Shown one piece after another: positions 27,606-36,892 of a stretch of 64,000 nt of DNA (positions are counted from its first letter, which is position 1; every line of letters starts with the position of its first letter). The DNA comes from Alteromonas mediterranea DE (lineage in GTDB: Bacteria > Pseudomonadota > Gammaproteobacteria > Enterobacterales > Alteromonadaceae), in assembly GCF_000020585.3 (NCBI RefSeq), contig NC_011138.3, forward strand, positions 3,512,140 to 3,576,139. The letters are read 5' to 3'. The notes below the pieces were generated by a model, which saw only the letters and a list, made by a program, of their open reading frames with translations, made no database searches and had not been told where the DNA came from. The translations under genes were made by a program, and so were the position numbers.

Positions 27606-29004
27606 GTCTGTGTGGATTGTCGATGACGACAGTTCTATTCGTTGGGTGCTGCAAAAGGCCTTACAAGCAGCAGATATAAGCTGCTTAAGTTTTGAAAACC
27701 CTGAAGATTTATTGCTTCAACTTCAAAGCGGTCAAGCACCTGAAGTCATCATTTCAGATATTAGAATGCCACAAATGGACGGCATGGCATTACTGAACGA
27801 AGTGCATGCTTCGCACCCCATGCTGCCCGTTATCATTATGACGGCGCATTCGGATTTAGATAGCGCGGTTAACGCCTATCAAAAAGGCGCATTTGAATAT
27901 TTGCCAAAGCCATTTGATATAGACGAGGCGGTAACGTTAACCCAGCGTGCGCTTGCTCATTCCAGAGAGCAATCCACGGTTTCCAAAGCGCAAGTCGAAG
28001 ACGTGGTAACGGAAATTATTGGCGAAGCCCCTGCCATGCAGGAAGTGTTTCGTGCCATAGGTCGCCTGTCTCGCTCTTCAATCAGTGTGCTTATCAACGG
28101 TCAATCGGGTACGGGTAAAGAACTCGTCGCGCACGCTCTTCACAGGCACAGCCCCAGAGCCAGCAAACCCTTCATCGCCCTTAACATGGCCGCCATTCCA
28201 GCAGACCTTGTAGAGTCTGAGTTATTTGGCCACGAAAAAGGCGCGTTTACCGGCGCACAAGCCGCCCGCCAAGGCCGCTTTGAACAAGCCGACGGCGGTA
28301 CATTATTTTTAGACGAAATTGGTGATATGCCTCTTGATGTGCAAACCCGCCTTTTGCGCGTGCTAGCCGATGGGCAGTTTTATCGCGTGGGTGGTCACCA
28401 GTCAGTAAGCGTGGACGTGCGCATCATCGCCGCCACACACCAAAACTTAGAACAAAGGGTTGCTGAAGGTAAGTTCAGGGAAGATTTATTTCACCGCCTA
28501 AATGTTATTCGCGTGCATCTTCCATCACTCAACGAACGCCGCGAAGATATTCCGCTGTTAACACGCCACTTCCTACGCCGCGCTGCCAAAGAACTTGATG
28601 TTGAAGCCAAGAGCATATCGAAAGACGCTGAGCGCGTAATGTCGCAGCTTCCCTGGCCTGGCAACGTAAGGCAACTAGAAAACGTATGCCGCTGGCTAAC
28701 GGTTATGGCAAGTGGGCAAGAGGTCCTTCCCAGCGATCTACCTCCTGAAATCCACAGCGATAGTTCGATTGAAAAGCCAAGTGCAGAATCAGGTGACTGG
28801 CCAGACTTATTAGCAAGTTGGACCGACAAACAGCTGCGCGACGGCCATCACAACATCTTAAACGATGCCATGCTTACCTTTGAGCGCGTGATGCTTGAGC
28901 GCGCGCTACAGCATACCCACGGCCATAAACAAGACGCTGCTAAGCGGTTAGGTTGGGGGCGCAATACATTAACCAGAAAGCTTAAGGAGCTTGGCGTTAA
29001 TTAA
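27595..29004 (+). CDS. ntrC: nitrogen regulation response regulator NtrC (GlnG)
   Basis: Sigma-54 activator. Receiver domain with the phospho-acceptor Asp55 (VIISDIRMPQMDG); AAA+ domain with Walker A-like NGQSGTGKE, the sigma-54 contact loop EKGAFTGA, Walker B GGTLFLDEIGDM and the R-finger region; C-terminal Fis-type helix-turn-helix (HGHKQDAAKRLGWGRNTLTRKLKEL). 469 residues, same as E. coli NtrC. It starts inside the end of ntrB, so both are co-translated. The boxes upstream of glnA and ntrB are its likely targets. Confidence 0.97.
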   Translation: MTNESVWIVDDDSSIRWVLQKALQAADISCLSFENPEDLLLQLQSGQAPEVIISDIRMPQMDGMALLNEVHASHPMLPVIIMTAHSDLDSAVNAYQKGAFEYLPKPFDIDEAVTLTQRALAHSREQSTVSKAQVEDVVTEIIGEAPAMQEVFRAIGRLSRSSISVLINGQSGTGKELVAHALHRHSPRASKPFIALNMAAIPADLVESELFGHEKGAFTGAQAARQGRFEQADGGTLFLDEIGDMPLDVQTRLLRVLADGQFYRVGGHQSVSVDVRIIAATHQNLEQRVAEGKFREDLFHRLNVIRVHLPSLNERREDIPLLTRHFLRRAAKELDVEAKSISKDAERVMSQLPWPGNVRQLENVCRWLTVMASGQEVLPSDLPPEIHSDSSIEKPSAESGDWPDLLASWTDKQLRDGHHNILNDAMLTFERVMLERALQHTHGHKQDAAKRLGWGRNTLTRKLKELGVN

Positions 29005-29032
29005 CCATTTACTCCCTGAGCGTTTATATACC

Positions 29033-29069
29033 AAGCGCTAATGCACTTAATCATTATGCATTAGCGCTT
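29033..29069. terminator. 13-bp perfect hairpin between convergent genes
   Basis: AAGCGCTAATGCA (29033-29045) pairs with TGCATTAGCGCTT (29057-29069), loop 11 nt. It lies between the ends of ntrC and the HD-GYP gene. No clear T-run, so it may act as a bidirectional terminator or a 3' stabiliser. Confidence 0.6.
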
Positions 29070-29094
29070 ACGTACACAGCGACCGCGAATTAGG

Positions 29095-30234
29095 CTACTG
29101 ACCTTTGGTTAAAAGTGCCGTCATGCCTTGGTTAAACAATCTTACCCACTTCATACTGAACTGCCCTTTTGCGCTGCGGTTAATTTCAATCACTGCGTCT
29201 TTCTTAGATAGTACGTTATCTTCATTGTGCGCTCTCGGGTGCGTCATTGCATCGTAGGTATCAACAATGGCAAGTAGTTTGGCGCCATCGCAGATATCGT
29301 CTTCCTTAAGGCCAAGGGGATAGCCAGTACCGTCTGTGCGCTCGTGGTGCTGCATCACAATCTTGCGTGCCATGTCCCACTGGTCCAGGTGTTCCAATAG
29401 CCGAGCACTTTTGTAAACGTGGGAGCGCATAAGATTAAACTCAATCTCACTTAACGTGTCGCCTTTGTGCAGTAGTTTCAACGGCATAAAGGCCATTCCA
29501 AAATCATGGACATAGCTGGCAACAGCAAGCTGATCTTCATCAATGGGATTTTCAGCCACATCATTTATATACATAGCCAATTTCGCAATACGATCACCTC
29601 TACCAGCCCAATAGTCTGATCGACGCTCTATCGATTGCATTAGATCGCGAAAGAACAATATATCTTGTTTTTTCTCGCTACTAATATCTTTTGGAATACC
29701 CGTAGCCGCTAAGGTTGGTGGCTTTATTTGAACACGTTGCGGGTCGTCGTCGCTGCTTACAACATCAAGTGCGGGGTTAAGTAAAAGCACTGCTTCGGTA
29801 AGGCGCTTTTCATGATCAGCGGCATTATCAGGCGTAACTCGGCTAATTGCTAAGACGAGCTGATTATGAAGGCTATCATCATAGTCGGCTTTACCATTGG
29901 CCATAACATTTTCAACGAAGGCTTTTACCCTATCCATCGTTAGCAGCACTAAGTCACTCATGGTGCTGGTATAGGCAACCTGCCCTTTGCGAAGGTAGTC
30001 TAGTAGGTCTTCAACATGCTGTAGAAGCGGGATCATAGGCGAAAAGTTAACTAACCCCAAATCGCCTTTAATGGTATGAATTGAACGGAAAAGCGCGCGC
30101 TGCAACTCGTTATCTTCAGGGCGAAGCTCTAACTCAATCAACGTTTGCTCACTTGATTCATAGAGTTCGTTAATTTCCTCCATTAGGTCAGCAAGAATAT
30201 CCTCTTCTAGGTCATCTGGAGTAAATGTCTGCAT
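29095..30234 (-). CDS. Hpt domain plus HD-GYP phosphodiesterase
   Basis: Predicted c-di-GMP phosphodiesterase with an N-terminal histidine phosphotransfer domain. Hpt: about residues 10-110, with the phospho-His motif RSIHTIKGDLGLVNF. HD-GYP: about residues 200-370, with the metal motif SYVHDFGMAF, the HHERTDGTGYPLGL signature and DTYDAMTHPR. All catalytic motifs look intact. Upstream starts (ATG at 30306, GTG at 30324) exist, but the ATG at 30234 sits at the domain start; none has a strong ribosome site. The Hpt suggests input from a hybrid kinase phosphorelay. Confidence 0.87.
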   Translation of the reverse strand: MQTFTPDDLEEDILADLMEEINELYESSEQTLIELELRPEDNELQRALFRSIHTIKGDLGLVNFSPMIPLLQHVEDLLDYLRKGQVAYTSTMSDLVLLTMDRVKAFVENVMANGKADYDDSLHNQLVLAISRVTPDNAADHEKRLTEAVLLLNPALDVVSSDDDPQRVQIKPPTLAATGIPKDISSEKKQDILFFRDLMQSIERRSDYWAGRGDRIAKLAMYINDVAENPIDEDQLAVASYVHDFGMAFMPLKLLHKGDTLSEIEFNLMRSHVYKSARLLEHLDQWDMARKIVMQHHERTDGTGYPLGLKEDDICDGAKLLAIVDTYDAMTHPRAHNEDNVLSKKDAVIEINRSAKGQFSMKWVRLFNQGMTALLTKGQ

Positions 30235-30439
30235 ATTGTTAATTACCGAGTTAGGTTCGCTTAAGCTTTCTATTATTGTAATCGGGTATCGGCAAAATTT
30301 CCTCATACTAAAGGTGATAAACACAACGACTTTTTCAACTTATGACCGAATGCATCAATAGACCTATAAAAACTCATCGGACAAGTGTACGCTGAAACTT
30401 CATCTATACTGCGCGCGTCAATTGTATCTAGGAGTTGTT

Positions 30440-31165
30440 TTGATCGCTTTATTCCGCATCCCCGCACTATTTATCGGATTCTTACTAATAAACATCGTGT
30501 TGCTGCTTGTTTGTATTGTAAGGCCATTTCATAAAGATAATGTGCATGCTGCAGGTAGCCTATATTCGCTAATGGCGAAAATCGTTGGGCTTAAGATTAT
30601 TATTAGAAAAGATCCTGCCGTAAAAATTAACGAACCTTATGTATTTATTGCTAATCACCAAAATAGTTTTGACGTCATCACCATATGCAAAGCGGCCCTA
30701 CCGGGTGTGGTAACAATAGGCAAAAAAAGCCTTAAGTGGATACCTATTTTTGGTCAAATTTACTGGCTATCGGGCAATATAATGATAGACAGAAAAAATT
30801 CAGGTAAAGCCCGAAATACGCTGGATATTGCAGCTAAACGTATTGCGAAAAAGAAGACGTCAGTGTGGTTATTTCCAGAAGGTACGCGCAGTTATGGCCG
30901 TGGAATACTGCCTTTCAAACAAGGGGCCTTCCGGTTAGCAAAAACCACTAACGAATCCGTAGTTATGGTTACTGCAAGCAACCTACATAAAAAAGTAAAA
31001 TGGAATCGCTGGGATAATGGCATTGTGCTCATTGATATTGCAGCTCCTCAGCCGCTTACCGACGCGCATACCATTAAAGAATGGATGACCCATTTCAACG
31101 ATGAAATGAAACAAAAGTTCGACGCGCTCAATACTCAGGTCGATGAACTGGAAAAAAGCAGGTAA
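30440..31165 (+). CDS. plsC: 1-acyl-sn-glycerol-3-phosphate acyltransferase
   Basis: Inner-membrane enzyme that makes phosphatidic acid by acylating lysophosphatidate. An N-terminal hydrophobic helix (about residues 5-30) precedes the catalytic NHQNSFD (HX4D) box, the substrate motif FPEGTRS and the third motif AFRLAKTTNE. A TTG at 30440 with GGAG five bases upstream is the better start and gives 241 residues, near E. coli PlsC (245); a TTG at 30422 would add six residues and has no ribosome site. rraB follows 32 bp downstream. Confidence 0.92.
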   Translation: MIALFRIPALFIGFLLINIVLLLVCIVRPFHKDNVHAAGSLYSLMAKIVGLKIIIRKDPAVKINEPYVFIANHQNSFDVITICKAALPGVVTIGKKSLKWIPIFGQIYWLSGNIMIDRKNSGKARNTLDIAAKRIAKKKTSVWLFPEGTRSYGRGILPFKQGAFRLAKTTNESVVMVTASNLHKKVKWNRWDNGIVLIDIAAPQPLTDAHTIKEWMTHFNDEMKQKFDALNTQVDELEKSR

Positions 31166-31197
31166 ACTTGCGTCAAAATTGCTAATGAGTATTTATT

Positions 31198-31596
31198 ATG
31201 AATCAGTTCGATGAAAGAGAAGAGTGGTACGCGTTTAACCAAGAAACCATCGATGCCCTTCTAGAAGATGGCAGTCAAGCCGATGCCGACTATACCATTG
31301 AGCATCACTTCGCGAGTACCGACTTTGACGTGCTTGAAAAAGCCGCCGTCGACGCCTTCAAAGCGGGCTTTGAAGTCACTGATGCAGAAGAGTTAATGTT
31401 AGATGATGGCGAAACCATTTTTTGTTTCGATGCCGTGGTAGAAAGAAAGCTTGATATTGAAAAGCTCAATGCCGACGCTGACGCGCTGCTCAAAATTGCC
31501 GATAAGCACGACGTTACCTACGACGGCTGGGGAACCTATTTTGAACCTCGCGAAGAGGGTGAGTATGAGGAAGAGGAACATCACCTGAACGATTAA
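31198..31596 (+). CDS. rraB: ribonuclease E inhibitor RraB
   Basis: Small acidic protein that binds RNase E and slows decay of a subset of mRNAs. 132 residues with the family pattern [28 protein letters not shown] at the N-terminus (motif at residues 10-37), FDVLEKAA, and YDGWGTYFE near the C-terminus, then an acidic tail rich in Glu. Probably in one unit with plsC. Length and order match E. coli RraB (138). Confidence 0.95.
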   Translation: MNQFDEREEWYAFNQETIDALLEDGSQADADYTIEHHFASTDFDVLEKAAVDAFKAGFEVTDAEELMLDDGETIFCFDAVVERKLDIEKLNADADALLKIADKHDVTYDGWGTYFEPREEGEYEEEEHHLND

Positions 31597-31709
31597 CCAT
31601 CTTGGGTTACACCCGATTGCTGATTAAGCGTTAAGTTAGCCTTCAGCTTTTGTTCATCTTTTTCCGTCAACAATGACAGGGTCATTATCGATTGGAAAAG
31701 GATGGACAG

Positions 31710-32522
31710 ATGAAGAATTTACTTTGTGCACTAACCACATACCCTGCTGTGGCGGCATTGCATCTAGCACTCGTTACACCTGTGCATGCAAGTACCGAAC
31801 TTGAACCACAAACTAAGACCGTTGAATCGAAAGAGTATCGTTACGATAAGCCCTTTACTCCTTCAGCTTCTCTTGAGCCTAAAACCACAGGCATTGTAGA
31901 GAGCGACGAGACAGTATCACAACGTGTTGATGAAGCCACACAACAAAGCACTCACTTAGTCAAAACCCAAACACATACGCAGCATCTCGGCGTAAATAAA
32001 TCTTCTAGCGATATCGTGGTAAGCAGTATTAACGAGTTTTGGATTTATGAAAGCTGGGTAACGCTAAGTCAGGACATCGACTATGATGGCTATCATTCAA
32101 CATTTTCTATCGAATTTGATGCCGATACGATTTTCACACGAGCGCCAGTGTACGCCGTACTGTATTTAGGCAAGAATGATGTCTATGAAGCCATTCACGT
32201 CACTTCAGATTTCTACATCTACTCAGAAGACTCTACCGACACTTTTACCATAGAAAGTGCGTTAGTCTCTGGCTACCCGTCGGACGAGTACGATATTTTA
32301 TTAGAGCTTTATGATGCGGACACTGAAATGCTTGTCGTCTTTACCGACCCTTATGATGACAGCGCACTGGCTTACCTTCCCCTTGAAAGTGAAAACCACG
32401 AATTTGTTCAAGAGGACACGATTGTCATCGTCGAGGAACATGGCGGTACTTGGACCTTTCTAACGTTGTGCTTGCTAAGCGGCATTGCACTTATCCGTAG
32501 AGCCTCAACAGCGCGTCGTTAA
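31710..32522 (+). CDS. exported GlyGly-CTERM anchored protein
   Basis: Secreted protein of unknown function with an N-terminal signal peptide (about residues 1-27, cleavage after VHA) and a C-terminal sorting tail: a Gly-Gly pair (HGGTW), a short hydrophobic helix and a basic end (IRRASTARR). This is the GlyGly-CTERM pattern processed by rhombosortase and exported by type II secretion. The body (about residues 100-235) is beta-rich and acidic, like proteins named choice-of-anchor H. AAGGA seven bases before 31710 fixes the start. No enzymatic motif is seen. Confidence 0.7.
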   Translation: MKNLLCALTTYPAVAALHLALVTPVHASTELEPQTKTVESKEYRYDKPFTPSASLEPKTTGIVESDETVSQRVDEATQQSTHLVKTQTHTQHLGVNKSSSDIVVSSINEFWIYESWVTLSQDIDYDGYHSTFSIEFDADTIFTRAPVYAVLYLGKNDVYEAIHVTSDFYIYSEDSTDTFTIESALVSGYPSDEYDILLELYDADTEMLVVFTDPYDDSALAYLPLESENHEFVQEDTIVIVEEHGGTWTFLTLCLLSGIALIRRASTARR

Positions 32523-32554
32523 TAAACCGCTACAAACGCGAATGTTTTTTTAAA

Positions 32555-32576
32555 AAGCTGTGCCAAGACACAGCTT
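32555..32576. terminator. 8-bp hairpin after the GlyGly-CTERM gene
   Basis: AAGCTGTG (32555-32562) pairs with CACAGCTT (32569-32576). The T-run is missing, so the call is tentative. Confidence 0.45.
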
Positions 32577-32696
32577 ATGGCTATTTCTTACACTAAAGTC
32601 TATTATATAAGTTAAACCTTCTCTATCAATTAACGTTGATTCGCCAATGTACCCATAAAAACAGTACATACTGACGCTTTCAATTGGTGTAATGCT

Positions 32697-34130
32697 ATGA
32701 GCATCGACAATGTTAACTTGTTTAATCTTCTGGAAAATACGCACATTGGCGTGGTTATTCACAATGAATCAGGTGCCGTGGAGTACGCTAACCCTGCGGC
32801 GTTGGCAATTCTTAACCTAAACATAGAGCAACTCAAAGAAAAAAGCCTGGATGTGGACGCTTGGGAGTTCATAGATATGCAAAATCGTACAGTACCGTAC
32901 AGCGAACTCCCCATCTCCAAGGTATTAAACGCTGGTAGTGCTATTAATGAACAGATATTAGGTACAACCCACCATGAAACGGGCCAGATTACATGGCTTA
33001 GCGTCAATGCCTACTCAGAGAAGTATGAAGTCAATGGCAAGACCCCGTCATTTGTGGTGGTTTACTTCGTTGATATTACGAAAAAAGTGAACAACTTTTC
33101 TTATAAAGATATCGTGCAAAACGCACAGGATATGATTTTAGTCACTGAAGCAAAAAATATTGATGCTCCACTTTCTCCCAAGATATTTTATGCGAATGAA
33201 GCATTGTGCAGGCATACAGAGTATACGCTTGAGGAACTAATTGGTAAAACGCCGCGAATATTTCAAGGCACACTTACCGACAAAGAGGCGACTCAGCGCA
33301 TAAGGCAAGCGCTACTTGAGCACCGACCATGTACTGAAACACTGCTTAACTACACAAAAACAGGTAAGCCGTTTTGGGTTCAAATGAATATATTTCCACT
33401 CACAAATGACTATGGCGAAGTTACCCATTTCGCGGCGGTACAGCGCGATGTTAGCGAGACGAAGTTTCAAACCGAGCAATTAGATAAGCGAAACGCAGAA
33501 CTTAAAAGAATTAAAGATAATTTAGAGCAGCTCGTTAATAACCGCACTAGGGAGCTGCGCTCTGCTAACCTGAAGCTAGAGAAATTAGCTTATGTTGACG
33601 CGCTAACACACATACCGAATAGAAGAGCATTTTTAGACAGCCTTAAAAAATTCCTACATCTTGCCTGCCGAAATAAACAGGCGATTTTAGTTGGTATTGC
33701 CGATGTCGATCATTTTAAATCGATCAATGATCAATTTGGCCATGCATTCGGTGATGATGTACTCGTTACTGTTGCACAAACTCTACAAAAGCTATTTCGT
33801 CAGGAAGATTGCATAGGACGAATTGGCGGAGAGGAGTTTGCATTCTGCATGTCGCTACCTACACCAAGGGCTGCCAACCAGTTGCTTGAAAGATTTCGCG
33901 AAACGATATGTCACCTTCATACCACCCAACCAATATTAAAAGGCCGAAACGTAACCGTGAGTATTGGCGCGGTGTATACGCAAAAAACGGAAAATACAGA
34001 GATAAAAGCATTACTTAAAGCCGCAGATGATGCGCTTTATAAAGCCAAAAATAGCGGTCGAAATGCTGTTGAATGTACGCTAGATGTAGATGTTTTGGTG
34101 ACGCCCAAATTAGTAAAAGAATGTAATTAA
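32697..34130 (+). CDS. PAS-PAS-GGDEF diguanylate cyclase
   Basis: Predicted c-di-GMP synthase. Two PAS domains (about residues 8-125 and 140-260; the second with FAAVQRDVSETK at its end) are followed by a coiled coil and a GGDEF domain (about 300-465). The catalytic signature RIGGEEFAF is intact and is preceded at the right distance by an RxxD inhibitory site (RQED), so product inhibition is likely. No EAL domain and no membrane helix, so it is cytosolic. 477 residues. It is transcribed alone after a small hairpin. Confidence 0.93.
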   Translation: MSIDNVNLFNLLENTHIGVVIHNESGAVEYANPAALAILNLNIEQLKEKSLDVDAWEFIDMQNRTVPYSELPISKVLNAGSAINEQILGTTHHETGQITWLSVNAYSEKYEVNGKTPSFVVVYFVDITKKVNNFSYKDIVQNAQDMILVTEAKNIDAPLSPKIFYANEALCRHTEYTLEELIGKTPRIFQGTLTDKEATQRIRQALLEHRPCTETLLNYTKTGKPFWVQMNIFPLTNDYGEVTHFAAVQRDVSETKFQTEQLDKRNAELKRIKDNLEQLVNNRTRELRSANLKLEKLAYVDALTHIPNRRAFLDSLKKFLHLACRNKQAILVGIADVDHFKSINDQFGHAFGDDVLVTVAQTLQKLFRQEDCIGRIGGEEFAFCMSLPTPRAANQLLERFRETICHLHTTQPILKGRNVTVSIGAVYTQKTENTEIKALLKAADDALYKAKNSGRNAVECTLDVDVLVTPKLVKECN

Positions 34131-34234
34131 GGGTACGAAATAACAAGCCCTACCTACTTTATAGAAAGCAAAGCCCCGCAAACGCTACGGTGAACAAGCA
34201 TAAATGGGGCATGCAAAAGGTTTAGAGACTGTAA

Positions 34235-34456
34235 CTAATTTTGTGTGCTGTCATCTGAGTGAATTGAAGTGTCCACGTCTTCTACTTCTACGACAACTTT
34301 TTCAACGAGTTTGACTCGCCCGTGACTGACTAATGCCTGCCTCAACACATACTCTATTTGCGCATTTACACTGCGTAAATCGTCGGCTGCCCACCGTTCC
34401 ATGGCGGCAAGCACATTTTCATTTATCCTAAGTGGATACGCTTTTTTCTTTGCCAA
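34235..34456 (-). CDS. Arc-family ribbon-helix-helix DNA-binding protein
   Basis: Small dimeric repressor-like protein. The ribbon-helix-helix core is [20 protein letters not shown] and [12 protein letters not shown] (about residues 5-42), followed by an acidic Val/Glu-rich tail. The frame is open to a TTG at 34516, but the next TTG at 34456 has AAGG eight bases upstream and gives [12 protein letters not shown], the usual N-terminus for the family, so 73 residues. It lies just after the SPFH gene on the same strand and is probably co-transcribed with it. Confidence 0.72.
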   Translation of the reverse strand: MAKKKAYPLRINENVLAAMERWAADDLRSVNAQIEYVLRQALVSHGRVKLVEKVVVEVEDVDTSIHSDDSTQN

Positions 34457-34523
34457 AACAAAAACCTTATGCGCCGCAGTACGCTGCGGTACGCCACTGT
34501 GACGCGGTAGATACAAATGTGAA

Positions 34524-35372
34524 TTAGTAAATTGTGCCTGTGTTAATCACAGGTTGCGTTGATTTATCGCCGCACAAGACGACTAAAAGGTTGCTTATCA
34601 TTGTTGCTTTGCGCTCTTCATCAAGCTCAACTACGCCCTTTTCATTCAAACGTTGAAGAGCCATTTCTACGGTTCCTACCGCCCCATCAACAATTTGTTT
34701 TCGTGCAGCAACAATAGCCGATGCCTGTTGTCGTTGTAACATTGCACTGGCTATTTCTTGTGCGTAAGCAAGGTGACTAATACGAGACTCTAGAATAGTT
34801 ATGCCCGCCTTGGCTAAACGAGCCTGTATTTCTTGCTGAAGGCGTTCTGATATTTCAAGTGGATGACTGCGAAGCGCCACTTCTGCTTGTTCGTCGTCTC
34901 GCGGATCATACGGAAAACTGCTCGCCATATTTCTAATAGCCGATTCACTTTGTATTCTTACAAAGCTTTCGTAATCATCAACATCAAATACTGCTTCTGC
35001 GGTATCTGTTACTTTCCACACCACTATGGATGCAATCTCGATAGGATTACCCTGATTGTCATTCACTTTAATTTTTGCGCTTTCAAAGTTACGAATGCGA
35101 AGTGAGATATTTACTTTGCGAAAAAATGGAATAGTCCAACGTAAACCCACATCCGACACCGTACCTACATAGCTGCCGAAAAAGGTCATCACTTTGGCCT
35201 GATTTGGCTGAACCATAAAGAAACCACTCCACAAGCTAGCTACTAATAGGCTTAGCACTCCACCGGCTTCTGCATTCCCTCCCACCGCATAGAAGAACGC
35301 AGCGCTTTGCGCCAGTAACAGTACGCCAATCATCAAATATCCATTTATTGAAAACCCATTCTTTTCTTGCAT
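34524..35372 (-). CDS. SPFH/Band 7 domain membrane protein
   Basis: Stomatin/prohibitin-like scaffold protein. Two N-terminal hydrophobic segments (about residues 9-30 and 35-52) are followed by the SPFH domain ([40 protein letters not shown]) and a helical region with [20 protein letters not shown]. Unlike FloA or HflK it ends with a short domain containing LVVLCGDK. The ATG at 35372 (282 residues) has AAGG and AAGAG upstream; earlier starts add an unlikely leader. Pairs with the Arc-like gene; role unknown. Confidence 0.82.
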   Translation of the reverse strand: MQEKNGFSINGYLMIGVLLLAQSAAFFYAVGGNAEAGGVLSLLVASLWSGFFMVQPNQAKVMTFFGSYVGTVSDVGLRWTIPFFRKVNISLRIRNFESAKIKVNDNQGNPIEIASIVVWKVTDTAEAVFDVDDYESFVRIQSESAIRNMASSFPYDPRDDEQAEVALRSHPLEISERLQQEIQARLAKAGITILESRISHLAYAQEIASAMLQRQQASAIVAARKQIVDGAVGTVEMALQRLNEKGVVELDEERKATMISNLLVVLCGDKSTQPVINTGTIY

Positions 35373-35558
35373 AGCTCTTACCTTTGATATCATTTTGATA
35401 TCTTTATAATAGAAAAAAACGAATTTGACGAACAATGAAGTGTTTCCATATGTGTCAAAATAATTTCTATTTTTAACTTTCCATCAACATTTTTTGGTAA
35501 CTCTATGAAATAGATGCCAGAATAAACACAGGTCATCGTTTATTATGGACGTACGCAT

Positions 35559-36842
35559 ATGCCTGAAAAATCTAATAGCGAAAACAGCGCTTCTCCTATT
35601 CGCCGAACCCTATTGAAAGGCGGTCTTGCCTTAGGTTTAACGGCAGGCGTTACGCCATTTGCCATCGGAAAAGCGAAACCCACCTTGCGGGTAATGGGTA
35701 CCCACGTAACTCTTCAAGAGACTATTCGCCAGCGCGCTATGGAAGACTTAGGCATTAACATAGCGTTCGAACCCGGAGGCAGTGCTGCCGTCCTACAAAA
35801 AGCCTCCATGATCCCAACATCATTTGATTTATATGAGCAGTGGTCTAATAGCATAAACGTATTATGGCGAGCCCGTGCCATTCAGCCAATTGAAAAAAAG
35901 CGTCTTCAATATTGGGAAGAAATTAACGATTTAAGTAAAACCGGGAAACTAACCAAAAATGCGCGCATGGGCGCAGGCGATGCGCCTCATAAAATTTTAA
36001 ACGTTCAAGATGATGGCACGTTAGGCGAAAACCACACTGATGGCATAAGCTTTCTACCCTACGTTCACAATGTAGACTCTTTCGGCTACGATACGTCGAA
36101 TCTCCCTACCGAACTTCAAGGTCAAAAAGAAAGCTGGGGGTGGTTACTAGACAGCCGCTACTCTGGCAAAGTAGGCATTGTAAACGACCCAACCATTGGC
36201 TTGTTCGACTTGGCGTTAGCAGCCCAAGCTAAAGGCTTCATGCAGTTTCAAGATATAGGAGCTATGACTGAATACGAGCTCGATGACTTATTTAATCTCC
36301 TTATCGAGCTAACCCAGTTAAACCACTTTAATGGCTTTTGGACATCGGTGCCCGAATCTGTAGAATTTATGAAAAGTGGTCGTGTTGCCATAGAAAGTAT
36401 GTTCTCGCCCGCAGTATCTGCACTTAACGGTCAAGATACCCCCGTTACATTCGCGGCACCGAAAGAAGGGTACCGCGGCTGGCACGGCGTAATGTGTTTA
36501 TCCTCGGCAACGAATGGCAGAATGAAAGATGTTGCATATGAATACATGAACTGGTGGCTTTCTGGCTGGCCAGGCGCGTTTATCGCCAGACAGGGCTACT
36601 ACATCTCAAATCCACAGCGCTCTGCGAAATATTTATCACAGGCAGAGTGGAACTATTGGTACGAAGGAAAGGTTGCCTCGGAAGCGTTAAAAGGAACCGA
36701 TGGCAAGATAAGCGTTAAAAAGGGAGCACAGCGAACGGGGGGCAGCTATGAATCGCGACTCAGTAACGTTGCGGTTTGGAATACGGTTATGCCAACCTAT
36801 GAATATAGCTTGCAGAAGTGGTACGAGTTTATTACCGCTTAA
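35559..36842 (+). CDS. Tat-exported ABC-type solute-binding protein (PotD-like)
   Basis: Periplasmic ligand-binding protein. The N-terminus carries a twin-arginine signal (SPIRRTLLKGG followed by a weakly hydrophobic run and a cleavage site near FAIGKA). The body is an extracellular solute-binding protein of the polyamine/Fe type, with FDLYEQWSNS, SFLPYVHNVDSFGYD, GKVGIVNDPTIG and VAIESMFSPAVSAL. 427 residues. No permease or ATPase gene is nearby; instead a hybrid sensor kinase starts 50 bp downstream on the same strand, so it may serve as a sensor for that kinase. Ligand not known. Confidence 0.85.
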   Translation: MPEKSNSENSASPIRRTLLKGGLALGLTAGVTPFAIGKAKPTLRVMGTHVTLQETIRQRAMEDLGINIAFEPGGSAAVLQKASMIPTSFDLYEQWSNSINVLWRARAIQPIEKKRLQYWEEINDLSKTGKLTKNARMGAGDAPHKILNVQDDGTLGENHTDGISFLPYVHNVDSFGYDTSNLPTELQGQKESWGWLLDSRYSGKVGIVNDPTIGLFDLALAAQAKGFMQFQDIGAMTEYELDDLFNLLIELTQLNHFNGFWTSVPESVEFMKSGRVAIESMFSPAVSALNGQDTPVTFAAPKEGYRGWHGVMCLSSATNGRMKDVAYEYMNWWLSGWPGAFIARQGYYISNPQRSAKYLSQAEWNYWYEGKVASEALKGTDGKISVKKGAQRTGGSYESRLSNVAVWNTVMPTYEYSLQKWYEFITA

Positions 36843-36892
36843 ATCTACGAAATTGGCCATTCGCTAAATAAAATAAGGTCTCGACAGCTCAC

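Noticed and set aside
34470..34490. Short hairpin (CCGCAG/CTGCGG) before the Arc-like start as a terminator
   Set aside because: Only 6 bp with no T-run on the minus strand; too weak to call.
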